DNA of 64,000 nucleotides from Hyphomicrobiales bacterium (GTDB taxonomy: Bacteria; Pseudomonadota; Alphaproteobacteria; Rhizobiales; Rhizobiaceae): NCBI GenBank assembly GCA_900467685.1, contig UBQX01000013.1, positions 93,415 through 157,414 on the forward strand, in the 5' to 3' direction. The notes under the pieces were generated by a model. It searched no databases and was not told the DNA's origin. It saw only the letters and a list, made by a program, of their open reading frames with translations. This document shows positions 8,799 to 17,483 of this stretch, piece by piece; positions within the stretch are counted from its first letter, which is position 1; every line of letters starts with the position of its first letter. The translations under genes were made by a program, and so were the position numbers.

Positions 8799-9596
8799 AT
8801 GGAAGAAATGGTGATGGAAACGCTGACCTGCCGGTTCGACGACGGACTGGCGCGGGTCACGCTCACGCAGCCTGAACGCGGAAACCCAATCGACGGCGCA
8901 ATGTGCCGCGAGATGTGCGATCTGTCGGTTGAGTTATCAACGCGTGCCGATGTGCGGGCGGTGTTGTTGACGGCACAGGGCCGTTTCTTTTCCGTCGGCG
9001 GCGACGTGCGCTCCTTCATGAAGGATCTGTCGCAATTGCCGAAGCAGATCAGGGCGTGGACAGCCGATCTGCATATGGCGCTGAGCAGGCTCCAGAGAAT
9101 GAATGCCCCTGTCGTGTGTGCAGCGCAGGGCGATGTCGCCGGCGGCGCGGTTTCGCTGGCGGCCATGTCCGACATCCTGTTTGCCGCAGATACCGTGAAA
9201 TTCAATGCCGCATTTTCCAAGATCGGTTTTTGTGCGGATTCAGGCTCTACCGTCTCGCTGTCCAATCGCATGGGTCTTTCCCGCGCCAAACGTTTCCTTC
9301 TGTTGTCCGAAGTGCTGGATGCCGCAGAGGCGGAAAAAGTCGGGCTCGTGGATTTCGTCGTTCCCGCCGATGAACTGACCGCGGCCGCTGAAAAGACAGC
9401 ACGCATGCTTGCCGATGGACCGACGCTCGCCTACGGTGCGATCAAGCGCACGATCCTGACCGCCCGCGTCGACGCCTTTGAAACCCAGCTTGAAAACGAA
9501 GCGCAGGCCCTTGCTGCGCTGGCCTCGACCGACGACGTGCGCGAAGGTCTGACGGCCTTTAGCGAACGCCGCAAGCCGGCCTTCAAGGGGCATTAA
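8799..9596 (+). CDS. enoyl-CoA hydratase/isomerase family protein
   Basis: GGAGG lies 10 bases before the ATG. The 265-residue crotonase shows GRFFSVGGDVRSFMKD as oxyanion-hole segment and GDVAGGAVSLAAMSD. Both usual catalytic Glu positions are replaced; the second loop is FSKIGFCADSGST with Asp. This suggests double-bond isomerase or another crotonase reaction, not simple hydration. It follows the previous crotonase by 69 bases on the same strand and is the last gene of the plus-strand unit; a strong hairpin follows. The exact substrate cannot be inferred. Confidence 0.85.
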   Translation: MEEMVMETLTCRFDDGLARVTLTQPERGNPIDGAMCREMCDLSVELSTRADVRAVLLTAQGRFFSVGGDVRSFMKDLSQLPKQIRAWTADLHMALSRLQRMNAPVVCAAQGDVAGGAVSLAAMSDILFAADTVKFNAAFSKIGFCADSGSTVSLSNRMGLSRAKRFLLLSEVLDAAEAEKVGLVDFVVPADELTAAAEKTARMLADGPTLAYGAIKRTILTARVDAFETQLENEAQALAALASTDDVREGLTAFSERRKPAFKGH

Positions 9597-9603
9597 GGCG
9601 AAT

Positions 9604-9627
9604 GCCGGGGCAGTGTCTTGCCCCGGC
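9604..9627. terminator. bidirectional hairpin terminator
   Basis: GCCGGGGCA / TGCCCCGGC is a perfect 9-bp stem with a 6-base loop between the convergent crotonase and livM-like genes. The T-tract is short, so termination may be imperfect. Confidence 0.6.
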
Positions 9628-9669
9628 GCTCGTTTCAAATGGCAGTCTCCCCGGACCGAGACCCGATGC

Positions 9670-10632
9670 TCACAAAAGCGTCCGCAGCTTCTCCTGCAAC
9701 TTTCCAACGATACCCTGGCGAAAAAGAAGCACGAAAAGCGTGAAGACAAGACCCTGGATCAGCAGGACCCAGGGCCCGTAGGGAGCAAGATAATATTCCA
9801 GCGAAAGGATGACGAAGCTGCCGACAACGGGCCCGAAGATCGTGCCGATACCGCCGACCAGGTTGCTCAGCACCACTTCGATCGAGGTGACCATGGATAT
9901 ATCCGTCAAGGTCGCAAGCCCGAAAATGATCGTCTTGAGCGAGGCCGCAAAGCCGGCAAGCGCAGCCGAAAGCACGAATGACATCAGCTTGAAGCGATCC
10001 ACGTTGTAACCCAGCGATCTTGCACGCTCGGGGTTCTTGCGGGTCGCTCGCAAGACCTGCCCGAAGGGCGAATGGACGATCCGGTTATGAAAAACGAGGA
10101 CGCCGAGCAGGATGACGGCCATCACCCAATAAATGGTCGTGTCAGATGAAAGATCGACCAAACCCAGAAGTGATCCCCGCGGCACCTGCTGAATACCGTC
10201 TTCGCCGCCGGTGAATGGCACCTGAAGAGCGATGAAATACGTCATCTGTGCAAGCGCCAGCGTTATCATCGCAAAATAAAGGCCCGAGCGGCGGATGGCA
10301 ATCCAGCCGAAGACTAGCCCGAGCAATGCGGCCGAGAGCGTGCCGGCTAGGACGGAAATCTCAAAGGGTAGGCCGAGCCTTGCAGCAGTATAGCCGCACA
10401 GATAGGCTCCGGCTCCGAAAAAGGCAGAATGCCCGAAGCTCATCAACCCAGTATATCCCAAAAGCAGATTGTAGGCGCAGGCAAAGATGATGAAGCAATA
10501 GACCTTCATCAGGAAGACCGGGTAAAGCACGAACGGCGATACGACGATGAAGGCGGCAAGCAGCGCGAAGGCGACAGCACGCGGTTTCGTAAATCCCAGG
10601 AACTGCACTTCATCTTCTTGCAAGTGTTCCAC
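9670..10632 (-). CDS. livM: branched-chain amino acid-type ABC transporter permease (LivM-like)
   Basis: The 320-residue membrane protein has the LivM core: NLLLGYTGLMSFGHSAFFGAGAY near residues 55-80 (cited in part), GLYFAMITLALAQM, then the GGIGTIFGPVVGS signature near 270. About nine hydrophobic segments are visible. It forms the channel of an importer together with LivH. The start is a GTG after a GGGGGAG site; no better ATG exists nearby. It is the last gene of the five-gene set running from 14258 downwards. In catabolic plasmids such importers often take up aromatic or alicyclic acids; that use is inferred here. Confidence 0.88.
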   Translation of the reverse strand: MEHLQEDEVQFLGFTKPRAVAFALLAAFIVVSPFVLYPVFLMKVYCFIIFACAYNLLLGYTGLMSFGHSAFFGAGAYLCGYTAARLGLPFEISVLAGTLSAALLGLVFGWIAIRRSGLYFAMITLALAQMTYFIALQVPFTGGEDGIQQVPRGSLLGLVDLSSDTTIYWVMAVILLGVLVFHNRIVHSPFGQVLRATRKNPERARSLGYNVDRFKLMSFVLSAALAGFAASLKTIIFGLATLTDISMVTSIEVVLSNLVGGIGTIFGPVVGSFVILSLEYYLAPYGPWVLLIQGLVFTLFVLLFRQGIVGKLQEKLRTLL

Positions 10633-10665
10633 TCCCCCTGATTTTTGCGGCGATATCCATGCTGC

Positions 10666-11544
10666 TCATGCCATTTTCCCGAACAAACCCCTTGGGCGAA
10701 GAACCAGAACGATGACCATCGCCAGGAACAACACCGTCGAAGACGCCTCCGGATAGACCGCCTTGGCAAAACCTTCGAGCAATCCAAGTCCGAGTCCGGT
10801 GACGATGGAGCCGAGAATGGACCCCATGCCGCCGATCACCACGACGGCGAATGCAACGATGACGATATTGGTCCCCATCGACGGATCGACGGCGATGAGC
10901 GGTGCGGCCATGACCCCGCCGGCCGCCGCGAGCGCCACACCCGCGGCATAGGTCAGCGTCAGCATGACCGGCACATTGATGCCGAAGGACTGCACCATCT
11001 GCGGATTGTCCGTCGCGGCTCTGAGCTTGGCCCCGAGCGGCGTCCGCTCGATGATAAACCATGTCGCCAGGCACAGGATGATGCCGAAGATAACGACCCA
11101 GGCGCGGTAATTGGGAAGGTACATGAAGCCCAGATTGATCGCTCCGCGCAGGTTGGCCGGTATGGCGTAGGGCAGCCCCTGAGGTCCGAAAACGATGCGC
11201 AGGAAGCCCTCGATGAAGAGCGCCAGCCCCAGCGTCAGCAACAGACCATAGAGGTGTTCGAGCTTGTAGAGATGCCGGATCAGAAGGACCTCCACGAAGA
11301 GGCCCAAGACGCCGATCATGAGCGGCGCCAGGATCAGGGCACCCCAATAGCCGATGCCCAGTGTCTCACCGAGCATATAGGCGATGAACGCGCCGAGCAT
11401 AAAAAACACGCCGTGCGCATAATTGATGACGCCAAGAAGGCCGAATATGATCGCCAGGCCCAAGGATACGATGGCATAAAATGCCCCGTTGACGAGACCC
11501 AGCATCATCTGTCCGAGAATAAGATTGATGTTGATATCAAGCAT
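10666..11544 (-). CDS. livH: branched-chain amino acid-type ABC transporter permease (LivH-like)
   Basis: The 292-residue protein has LivH features: GLVNGAFYAIVSLGLAIIFG at the first helices, INYAHGVFFMLGA, and the GGMGSILGSIVTGLGLG loop that contacts the ATPase. Eight or so hydrophobic segments are seen. It pairs with the LivM-like protein 33 bases downstream. GAGGCGGAG lies before its ATG. It is specific to this block; a second livH-like gene is at 37296-38186. Confidence 0.9.
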   Translation of the reverse strand: MLDININLILGQMMLGLVNGAFYAIVSLGLAIIFGLLGVINYAHGVFFMLGAFIAYMLGETLGIGYWGALILAPLMIGVLGLFVEVLLIRHLYKLEHLYGLLLTLGLALFIEGFLRIVFGPQGLPYAIPANLRGAINLGFMYLPNYRAWVVIFGIILCLATWFIIERTPLGAKLRAATDNPQMVQSFGINVPVMLTLTYAAGVALAAAGGVMAAPLIAVDPSMGTNIVIVAFAVVVIGGMGSILGSIVTGLGLGLLEGFAKAVYPEASSTVLFLAMVIVLVLRPRGLFGKMA

Positions 11545-11553
11545 GGCTCCGCC

Positions 11554-12246
11554 TCACAATCCCAGAAGCTTTTCAACGCGGCTGATCTGCCTGGCGAACT
11601 CGGTACCTTCCAGGCGGTCGACGATCATTCCGTTCTCGATGAGATAATGAACATCGGCGAGTCCCTCCACGAAGTGGGCATTCTGTTCCACCAGGAGGAT
11701 CGAATAGCCATGCTCCTTGATCCTGGCGATCGTGCGCGAAATCTGCTGCACGATGACCGGCGCAAGCCCTTCGGTCGGCTCGTCCAACAGCAGGAGCCGC
11801 GCGCCGGTGCGCAAGATCCGCGCGATGGCCAGCATCTGCTGCTCCCCTCCGGACAGGTCCGTGCCCCGGCTTGCGGCGCGTTCCCGGATGTTGGGGAAGA
11901 GCGTGTGGATTTCCTCGATATCCATGCCGCCCTTGGCGATGATCGGAGGCAGGAACAGGTTTTCCGTGACTGTGAGAGACGGGAAGATGCAGCGGTCTTC
12001 CGGGCAAAGGGCTATTCCCTTGCGGGCAATCTGGTCCGGCCGAAGATTGAGCAGATTGTCGCCCTTGTAGTTGAGCGTGCCCGACGTCCTGTCCATCAGC
12101 CCCATGATCGAACGCATGGTCGTGGTCTTTCCCGCGCCATTGCGCCCCAACAGAGACACAACCCGGCCTTCGGGCACATCCATATTCGTTCCGTGAAGAA
12201 TGTGACTTTCGCCGTACCAGGCATTCAGGTTGCGGATTTCAAGCAT
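11554..12246 (-). CDS. livF: ABC transporter ATP-binding protein (LivF-like)
   Basis: The start at 12246 follows GGGAG; it lies inside the end of the livG frame, an 8-base overlap that suggests coupling. The 230-residue protein has Walker A GRNGAGKTTT near residue 38, the ABC signature LSGGEQQ, and Walker B LLLLDEPTEGLAP. The Q-loop and EQN ending of LivF are present. It energises the LivH/LivM channel on the cytoplasmic side. Confidence 0.9.
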   Translation of the reverse strand: MLEIRNLNAWYGESHILHGTNMDVPEGRVVSLLGRNGAGKTTTMRSIMGLMDRTSGTLNYKGDNLLNLRPDQIARKGIALCPEDRCIFPSLTVTENLFLPPIIAKGGMDIEEIHTLFPNIRERAASRGTDLSGGEQQMLAIARILRTGARLLLLDEPTEGLAPVIVQQISRTIARIKEHGYSILLVEQNAHFVEGLADVHYLIENGMIVDRLEGTEFARQISRVEKLLGL

Positions 12247-12991
12247 GTTCCGCTCCCAGATAGGCTTCGATGACCTTTTGGTTCTTCGACACCTCGTCAT
12301 AGGTGCCGCTTGCTATGACCTGACCGCGTGCAAGCACCGTCACGCGGTCGCAGAGCCCTTCCACAACCGGTAAATTGTGCTCGACCATGAGAACGGTCCG
12401 CCCCGTGGCAACCTTTCGGATCAGTTCGGTGACCCGCCCGATATCCTCGCGGCCCATACCCGAGGTGGGCTCGTCGAGCAGCAGGACCTGCGGATCAAGA
12501 GCCAGCGTTGTCGCGATCTCAAGGGCGCGCTTGTGGCCATAAGGCAAATCGCCCGCGCGCGTGGCCGACCATTCCCCAAGGTTGAGTTCCTCGAGCAAAG
12601 CCATCGCGCGGTCGTCCAGGCTGCGCAGAGAAAGTTCCGAGCGCCAGAAATCAAAGTTCGTCGGGCGCTTTTGCTGAAGCGCGAACCGGACATTGTGCAG
12701 GACCGTGAAATCGGGGAAGATCGATGAAATCTGGTAGGAGCGAACGAGGCCGCGCCGGGCAATCTCGTCCATTGTCAGGCCGGAAATCACGGTATCACGC
12801 AACCTTATTTCGCCCGATGTAACCGGCAGACTTCCGGTCAGCAAATTGAAGCATGTTGTCTTTCCGGCCCCATTTGGGCCGATCATCGCGTGGATCTCTC
12901 CCTCGACGATGTCGAGATCGACCCCATTGACTGCCACAAAGGCTCCAAAGCTTTTGGTCATGCGCCGGACGCTGATTATCGTGCCTTGCAA
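12239..12991 (-). CDS. livG: ABC transporter ATP-binding protein (LivG-like)
   Basis: I choose a TTG start at 12991 because AGGAG lies 7 bases upstream and homology begins right after it (GTIISVRRMTKSFGAF); the frame is open 25 codons further but that part is not LivG-like. The 250-residue protein has Walker A GPNGAGKTT, a long insertion typical of LivG, and Walker B LLLDEPTSGM. The switch His is in MVEHN. It works with LivF. The upstream hairpin at 13027-13055 separates it from the binding-protein gene. Confidence 0.88.
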   Translation of the reverse strand: MQGTIISVRRMTKSFGAFVAVNGVDLDIVEGEIHAMIGPNGAGKTTCFNLLTGSLPVTSGEIRLRDTVISGLTMDEIARRGLVRSYQISSIFPDFTVLHNVRFALQQKRPTNFDFWRSELSLRSLDDRAMALLEELNLGEWSATRAGDLPYGHKRALEIATTLALDPQVLLLDEPTSGMGREDIGRVTELIRKVATGRTVLMVEHNLPVVEGLCDRVTVLARGQVIASGTYDEVSKNQKVIEAYLGAEHA

Positions 12992-13026
12992 CGGCGAGCT
13001 CCTTCCAGATCCCTGACTGTCCCGAA

Positions 13027-13055
13027 GCGAGGGGCCGGCATGGCAGGCCCCTCGC
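13027..13055. promoter_or_regulatory. intercistronic hairpin after the binding-protein gene
   Basis: GCGAGGGGCC / GGCCCCTCGC is a perfect 10-bp stem with a 9-base loop, placed between the substrate-binding-protein gene and livG. No T-tract follows on the minus strand. Such hairpins commonly stabilise the upstream mRNA so that the binding protein is made in excess; that role is inferred. Confidence 0.6.
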
Positions 13056-13067
13056 AATCTGTTCAAT

Positions 13068-14258
13068 TCACTTCTTGATCAAGGGGCATTTGCTCTCGCT
13101 CAACGGCGGAGCCAGTGAATCGGCCGGAATGGTGCCGGTGATCTTGAGATAGTCCCAGTCGCCCTTGCTCTCGGAAGGCTTTTTCGTGACATAGGAATAC
13201 ATCGGGCGTAGCGTACGACCATCGGCACGGATCGTCGCGGTGTCGCCGTTTATCATCTCAAGGGGTGCCGCGCGCATGGCGGCAGTCACCTTCGATGCTT
13301 CCTTGCTTCCGGCCTTCTGAATCGCTTTCAGATAATCCGTGACGAATTCATAAGCCATCGCGTTGGTGAAGGTCGGCGGACGCCCGAAACGCTTTTCGAA
13401 GCGCTTGGAGAACGCGCGGGTCTTGTCGTTCTGGTCCCAGTAGAACTGGATCGCGCCATGAACATTCTGGAACGCATCGAGCCCGGCCGCCTTGATGTCG
13501 GTAATACCCAAGAAGAATGGCGCCAGTGCTACATCGGTCATGCCGAATTCCTGCGCCTGCTTGGCGATTGCCACCTGATAGGAGCCAAAGGTTGCAAGGC
13601 CGATCGTGTCCGCTCCCTTGCTCTTGGCCTCCAGCAGGAAGGCCGAGAAATCGGTGGCCTGCGGAGAATGGCTGGACGAGCCCAGGAACTTGCCTCCGGC
13701 TTCCTTGATAGCCGTGGCGCCATGACTTTCGAGGTCGTGGCCAAGCGCGTAGTCGACGGTGATATAATACCAGTTCTTGTGATTCTCCTTGACGAGAGGC
13801 GTGGTGATGGCACGCGAAAGGCCATAGCTGTCGACCAGCATCTGGATTTGATTGGGTCCACAGCTTTCATTTGTCAGCTTGGAGGTCGATGCGCCATGAA
13901 TGAAAGCGACGTCCTTGTCTTTCACATAATCGGAAACAGCCAGCGCGACGGCGGAGTTGTCGACGGAAAACAGCAGATTGAGCTTCTTTTGATCGATCCA
14001 TTCGCGGGCGATACCGAGACCGACGTCAGGCTTGCCCAGGTGGTCGGCGGACAACAGCTTGATATCCTCGCCATTGACCTTGCCACCAAAATCCTCGATG
14101 GCCATTTCCATCGCTGCCTGGCTGGACTTGCCGCTGAGCACCGAAGTGGCGCCTGACAAATCCGCCAGATAACCGATGGTGACATCGGCCATAGCGCCTC
14201 TCGCAATCAGCAGGGCGGTTGCCGCCGAGGCGACAAACATGATTTTTCTGAAAGACAT
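13068..14258 (-). CDS. periplasmic substrate-binding protein of Liv-type ABC transporter
   Basis: The 396-residue protein begins with a Sec signal peptide (basic MSFRK, hydrophobic core, cleavage likely after GAMA at residue 24), then DVTIGYLADLSGATS, the start of a periplasmic-binding-protein type 1 (LivK-like) fold. WYYITVDYALGHDLE marks the middle hinge region. The protein captures the ligand in the periplasm for the LivHMGF machinery encoded downstream. Sequence pattern suggests the subfamily linked with aromatic or other organic acids, not leucine, but this is an inference from context. Its promoter region contains two operator-like sites. Confidence 0.9.
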   Translation of the reverse strand: MSFRKIMFVASAATALLIARGAMADVTIGYLADLSGATSVLSGKSSQAAMEMAIEDFGGKVNGEDIKLLSADHLGKPDVGLGIAREWIDQKKLNLLFSVDNSAVALAVSDYVKDKDVAFIHGASTSKLTNESCGPNQIQMLVDSYGLSRAITTPLVKENHKNWYYITVDYALGHDLESHGATAIKEAGGKFLGSSSHSPQATDFSAFLLEAKSKGADTIGLATFGSYQVAIAKQAQEFGMTDVALAPFFLGITDIKAAGLDAFQNVHGAIQFYWDQNDKTRAFSKRFEKRFGRPPTFTNAMAYEFVTDYLKAIQKAGSKEASKVTAAMRAAPLEMINGDTATIRADGRTLRPMYSYVTKKPSESKGDWDYLKITGTIPADSLAPPLSESKCPLIKK

Positions 14259-14389
14259 GGTTCAAGTTCCTCCTCTTTTGAACCTTCAAAGCCATCGATT
14301 CCGGACGCCACGCCCAAATCCAGACAAATCCGCTTGGATCCGTCCATTCCTCCTGCAGCAGGGCCCGAGCAACCGTCGATGACTTTATT

Positions 14390-14407
14390 GTACAGTAGCG
14401 TATCTGT
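14390..14407 (+). promoter_or_regulatory. putative regulon operator, site 4
   Basis: GTACAGTAGCGTATCTGT matches the dyad at most positions and lies 132 bases before the minus-strand binding-protein gene. Confidence 0.5.
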
Positions 14408-14424
14408 TTCTGGGTGCAAGTTTA

Positions 14425-14442
14425 TTGTGCTAGCGTATCATT
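14425..14442 (+). promoter_or_regulatory. putative regulon operator, site 5
   Basis: TTGTGCTAGCGTATCATT carries the CTAGCGTAT core 35 bases from site 4. The paired sites would allow two dimers to bind the same side of the promoter region. Confidence 0.5.
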
Positions 14443-14464
14443 CGGTAGCTAGGATTATTTCGCA

Positions 14465-14557
14465 TCAACAGGGAATGATGGCGCGGCCGATTTTCTGGCG
14501 CGCGATGATCTGCTTCATGATACCGGCGGTAGCGCGACAGGTTGCCTCTGCAGACAT
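14465..14557 (-). pseudogene. acyl-CoA dehydrogenase C-terminal remnant
   Basis: A 30-codon minus-strand frame begins MSAEATCRATAGIMKQIIAR and ends shortly after. The piece TAGIMKQIIARQKIG resembles the extreme C-terminus of acyl-CoA dehydrogenases (GGSxEIMKxIIARxI). Nothing of the rest of such a gene remains. It lies just downstream of the CaiB-type gene. This is probably a deletion scar; a chance match cannot be ruled out over so few residues. Confidence 0.4.
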
Positions 14558-14577
14558 TGGCTGCTCCTCATCGCGGA

Positions 14578-15696
14578 TCATGGCGTCTCCGGCGTCAAAA
14601 TGCCCCAGTCAGCAAGGACGGCTTCGGTGTCGGCACCGGGTTCAGGTGCGGGATTCCGCAAAGCGCCCGGCGTTTCAGAAAGCCTTGGTGCGGGCGCCGG
14701 ATATTTCAGGCCATCCATCTGCTGAAAAGTTCCCCGCGCCTTCATCTGGGGATTTTCCCAGGCCTCATCGATGCTGAGCACCGGGGCGAAACAGGCGTCA
14801 CGCCCGCGCATGATCCCGACCCATTCTGCGCGGGTCTTCTGCGCAAAGGCCGCAGCAAAGATCGCCCTGAGCGCCGGCCAGTTCGCCCTGTCGCGGCGAT
14901 CGGGGATCTGGTTCAAGTCCAGACCAAGACAATTGACGAGGCTGGCATAAAATTGCGGCTCGATGGCGCCAACCGCGACATAGAGCCCGTCTCTTGTTTC
15001 ATAGGTGCCAAAATCGGGAGAACCGCCGTCGACGATATTGTCCTGCCGCTGAGCCGACCAGGTTCCTTGCTGACGAAACGCCTGAAAGGCTGACATGAGT
15101 TGCGCAACGCCATCAATCATGGCGCAATCAACGACCTGCCCGCGCCCGGTTGCCCGCGCACCGTGCAGGGCGAGAAGAATGCCGGCGACGAGGAACATCG
15201 CCCCACCCCCCAGATCGGCGACAAGATTGAGCGGCGGTGGAGGTGGTGCATTGGCTGCGCCGATCGCCTGCAACGCTCCGGTCAGTGCGAGATAATTGAT
15301 GTCGTGTCCGGCCTCCATGGCCATCGGTCCGTCCTGTCCCCAACCCGTCATGCGCGCAAAGACGAGTCGCGGGTTCAAGCCGAGGCATATGTCGGGGCCA
15401 AGTCCCAGACGCTCGACAACGCCCGGTCTGTAACCCTCGATCAGGACATCCGCCTTGGCGATCAGCGCCTTTGCCGTCGCAATACCATCTTCGGTTTTCA
15501 GATCGAGCGCCACGGACCGCTTGTTGCGCATGTAAAAGTCGTATTTGCGTGGCCTCTCGAGCGTCGTGCCGGGTCTTGAGGCCCGGTCGATCAACACCAC
15601 ATCCGCACCGAAATCGGCAAGAAAAGCCCCGGCGAAAGGTGCCGGGCCCTGCCCCGCCAGTTCCACGATTTTGACATCGGAGAGCAGACCCGTCAC
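14578..15696 (-). CDS. CaiB/BaiF family CoA transferase (alpha-methylacyl-CoA racemase-like)
   Basis: The 372-residue protein shows the family III CoA-transferase pattern: VELAGQGPAPFAGAFLADFGADV at the N-terminus (quoted in parts: VELAGQGPAPFAG, LADFGADV), KRSVALDLK, and GHDINYLALTGAL, the last being typical of the alpha-methylacyl-CoA racemase branch. The racemase branch inverts the 2-methyl centre of acyl-CoAs, needed before (2S)-specific acyl-CoA dehydrogenases act; other CaiB proteins transfer CoA between acids. Either fits a pathway with methyl-branched acyl-CoAs. The start lies only about 12 bases from an operator-like site, so the true start could be slightly downstream. Confidence 0.85.
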   Translation of the reverse strand: MTGLLSDVKIVELAGQGPAPFAGAFLADFGADVVLIDRASRPGTTLERPRKYDFYMRNKRSVALDLKTEDGIATAKALIAKADVLIEGYRPGVVERLGLGPDICLGLNPRLVFARMTGWGQDGPMAMEAGHDINYLALTGALQAIGAANAPPPPPLNLVADLGGGAMFLVAGILLALHGARATGRGQVVDCAMIDGVAQLMSAFQAFRQQGTWSAQRQDNIVDGGSPDFGTYETRDGLYVAVGAIEPQFYASLVNCLGLDLNQIPDRRDRANWPALRAIFAAAFAQKTRAEWVGIMRGRDACFAPVLSIDEAWENPQMKARGTFQQMDGLKYPAPAPRLSETPGALRNPAPEPGADTEAVLADWGILTPETP

Positions 15697-15707
15697 GCGA
15701 TCTTCCT

Positions 15708-15725
15708 TATGGTACGAATTATTAC
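15708..15725 (-). promoter_or_regulatory. putative regulon operator, site 6
   Basis: On the minus strand GTAATAATTCGTACCATA keeps the GTA...TAC spacing and a TACCAT -10-like end, directly before the CaiB-type gene; the central CTWG is not conserved. Confidence 0.4.
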
Positions 15726-15794
15726 TATATGGAGGCTAACGATATTCCGGTGAACGCGCAACCCGGCTCGGCATGGCAAGGGCCGGGCTGCACC

Positions 15795-17450
15795 TCAACC
15801 TGCAGCCCATAATTGTCGGGCTGTGAGAAAATCGCGGTACTCGTCGCGCAGCCGGTGCTTGAGGATCTTGCCGGCGGCGTTGACCTCCATGCTGTCAACG
15901 AAAACCACGGCGTCAGGCAGCCACCACTTCACCATTTTCGGCGCGATGAATTCCAGGAGCGCGTTTTCCTCCAGACCGGATCCCTCCTTCTTCACGACCA
16001 CGAGCAACGGCCGTTCCTGCCATTTGGGGTGATCGACGGCAATCGCGGCAGCTTTCACCACATCGGGATGCGCCATGGCCGCGTGTTCGAGGTCAATCGA
16101 CGGAATCCATTCACCACCGGACTTGATGAGGTCCTTGGACCGGTCAACGATATGCATGTAGCCGTCGGGATCAATCGTTGCGACATCCCCTGTAACAAGC
16201 CAGCCTTCCGCATCCGTGGCCGAGCCCTCTTTCTGGTTCAGATAGGTCTTCGTCGCCCAAAGGCCTCGCACCCGCAAATGTCCACGCGTGCGGCCATCAT
16301 GCGGCAGAAGATCGCCGTTGTCGTCCACGAGACGGAATTTGAAGCCCGGCGTCTGCCGTCCGTCTGTCGACTTGAACGGCACCTGACCATCAAGCGGCAG
16401 GGCCTCATGCGGCCCCGACAGGATGCCGGAAGAGCCGAACATGCATTCGGTCATGCCCCAATTGTGGGCGGTCTGGATTCCGAATTCGTCGCCGAGGCGT
16501 TTGAGCACATGAGCCGGCATTGCTGTCGACGCGGTAATCAGCGTTTCGAGCGGAGCCAACGAAGAGCCGCTCTCGTCCACATAGGCCAGCAGACTTTGCA
16601 TGACCGACGACGCGAGCGCCATATTGGTCACCTGTTCACTGCCAATGAGGCCGATGATCGTGGCCGGTGACACGTCGCGGCCGGCAAGCACCAGCTTGCG
16701 CCCCATGAAAAACGCCCCGAAAGGATAGTTCCATGCCGAGGAGTGAAACATTGGCGCCAACGGCATCATCACCAGCGGGTTGCGTTTTGGTATCGGCAGC
16801 CAGGCATGGGAAGACAGGATCAGCGTTTGCAGGAAGCAATCGCGATGGGCGTAGACAACGCCCTTCGGCAGGCCTGTCGTGCCGGATGTGAAGCAGATTG
16901 TCGCCGCCGTGCGTTCATCGAATTCCGGCCATTCGAAGATGCGCTCCTCAGCCGCCAGCCAGGACTCGTAGCATTCCAGCGCAATTGCGTCGCTTGTCGG
17001 CATGTCCTCGGCGCAAGCCAGCACCACGAAATGCCGAATATTGGGCAGAGACCCCGCGAGCGCTTCGACCTGGGGCAGTATATCAGGATCAAAGAAGAGG
17101 ATTTCGCCGGCGCCCTCGTTGATGACATAGGCCAGATGCTCCGGCGAAAGTCGCGGATTGGCGGTGTGGATCGCCGATCCGATACCCGTAATCCCGTAGA
17201 AGAGTTCCATGTGCCTGTGGGTGTTCCAGGCGATGGTCGTTGCACGGTGACCGAGGCCCAGCCCGCGCCGCAAAAGCGCATTGGCCAGCTGCTTGGTGCG
17301 CGCATTCAACTCGCTGAACGTGCAACGATGGACCGAACCGTCGAGCTGGCGGGAAACGACTTCGCAGCTTCCGTTGGACACCGCCCCGTGCTCGTTGATC
17401 ACCGATAGCAGCATCGGCATCATCATCGACCCGCCCTGAAGTGGCAACAT
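15795..17450 (-). CDS. fatty-acyl/organic-acid CoA ligase (AMP-forming)
   Basis: The ATG at 17450 is preferred over that at 17456 because GGGAGG abuts the earlier one, leaving no spacing. The 551-residue protein has the AMP-binding P-loop TSGTTGLPKG near residue 190, a GMTEC motif near 335, the hinge DRSKDLIKSGGEWI near 435, and a C-terminal lysine in GKILKH. It is of the medium/long-chain FadD-like type. It activates a carboxylic acid to its CoA thioester with ATP through an acyl-adenylate. The VOC gene 27 bases upstream is probably co-transcribed. It is one of two CoA ligases in the block. Confidence 0.9.
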   Translation of the reverse strand: MLPLQGGSMMMPMLLSVINEHGAVSNGSCEVVSRQLDGSVHRCTFSELNARTKQLANALLRRGLGLGHRATTIAWNTHRHMELFYGITGIGSAIHTANPRLSPEHLAYVINEGAGEILFFDPDILPQVEALAGSLPNIRHFVVLACAEDMPTSDAIALECYESWLAAEERIFEWPEFDERTAATICFTSGTTGLPKGVVYAHRDCFLQTLILSSHAWLPIPKRNPLVMMPLAPMFHSSAWNYPFGAFFMGRKLVLAGRDVSPATIIGLIGSEQVTNMALASSVMQSLLAYVDESGSSLAPLETLITASTAMPAHVLKRLGDEFGIQTAHNWGMTECMFGSSGILSGPHEALPLDGQVPFKSTDGRQTPGFKFRLVDDNGDLLPHDGRTRGHLRVRGLWATKTYLNQKEGSATDAEGWLVTGDVATIDPDGYMHIVDRSKDLIKSGGEWIPSIDLEHAAMAHPDVVKAAAIAVDHPKWQERPLLVVVKKEGSGLEENALLEFIAPKMVKWWLPDAVVFVDSMEVNAAGKILKHRLRDEYRDFLTARQLWAAG

Positions 17451-17483
17451 GTTCATCCTCCCTGTTGCGTGTTTGGAAAAGAC

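Noticed and set aside
10645..12273. A plus-strand open frame of 542 codons opposite the Liv transporter genes
   Set aside because: It is antisense to livH and livF with clear homology; its translation is low-complexity and charged.
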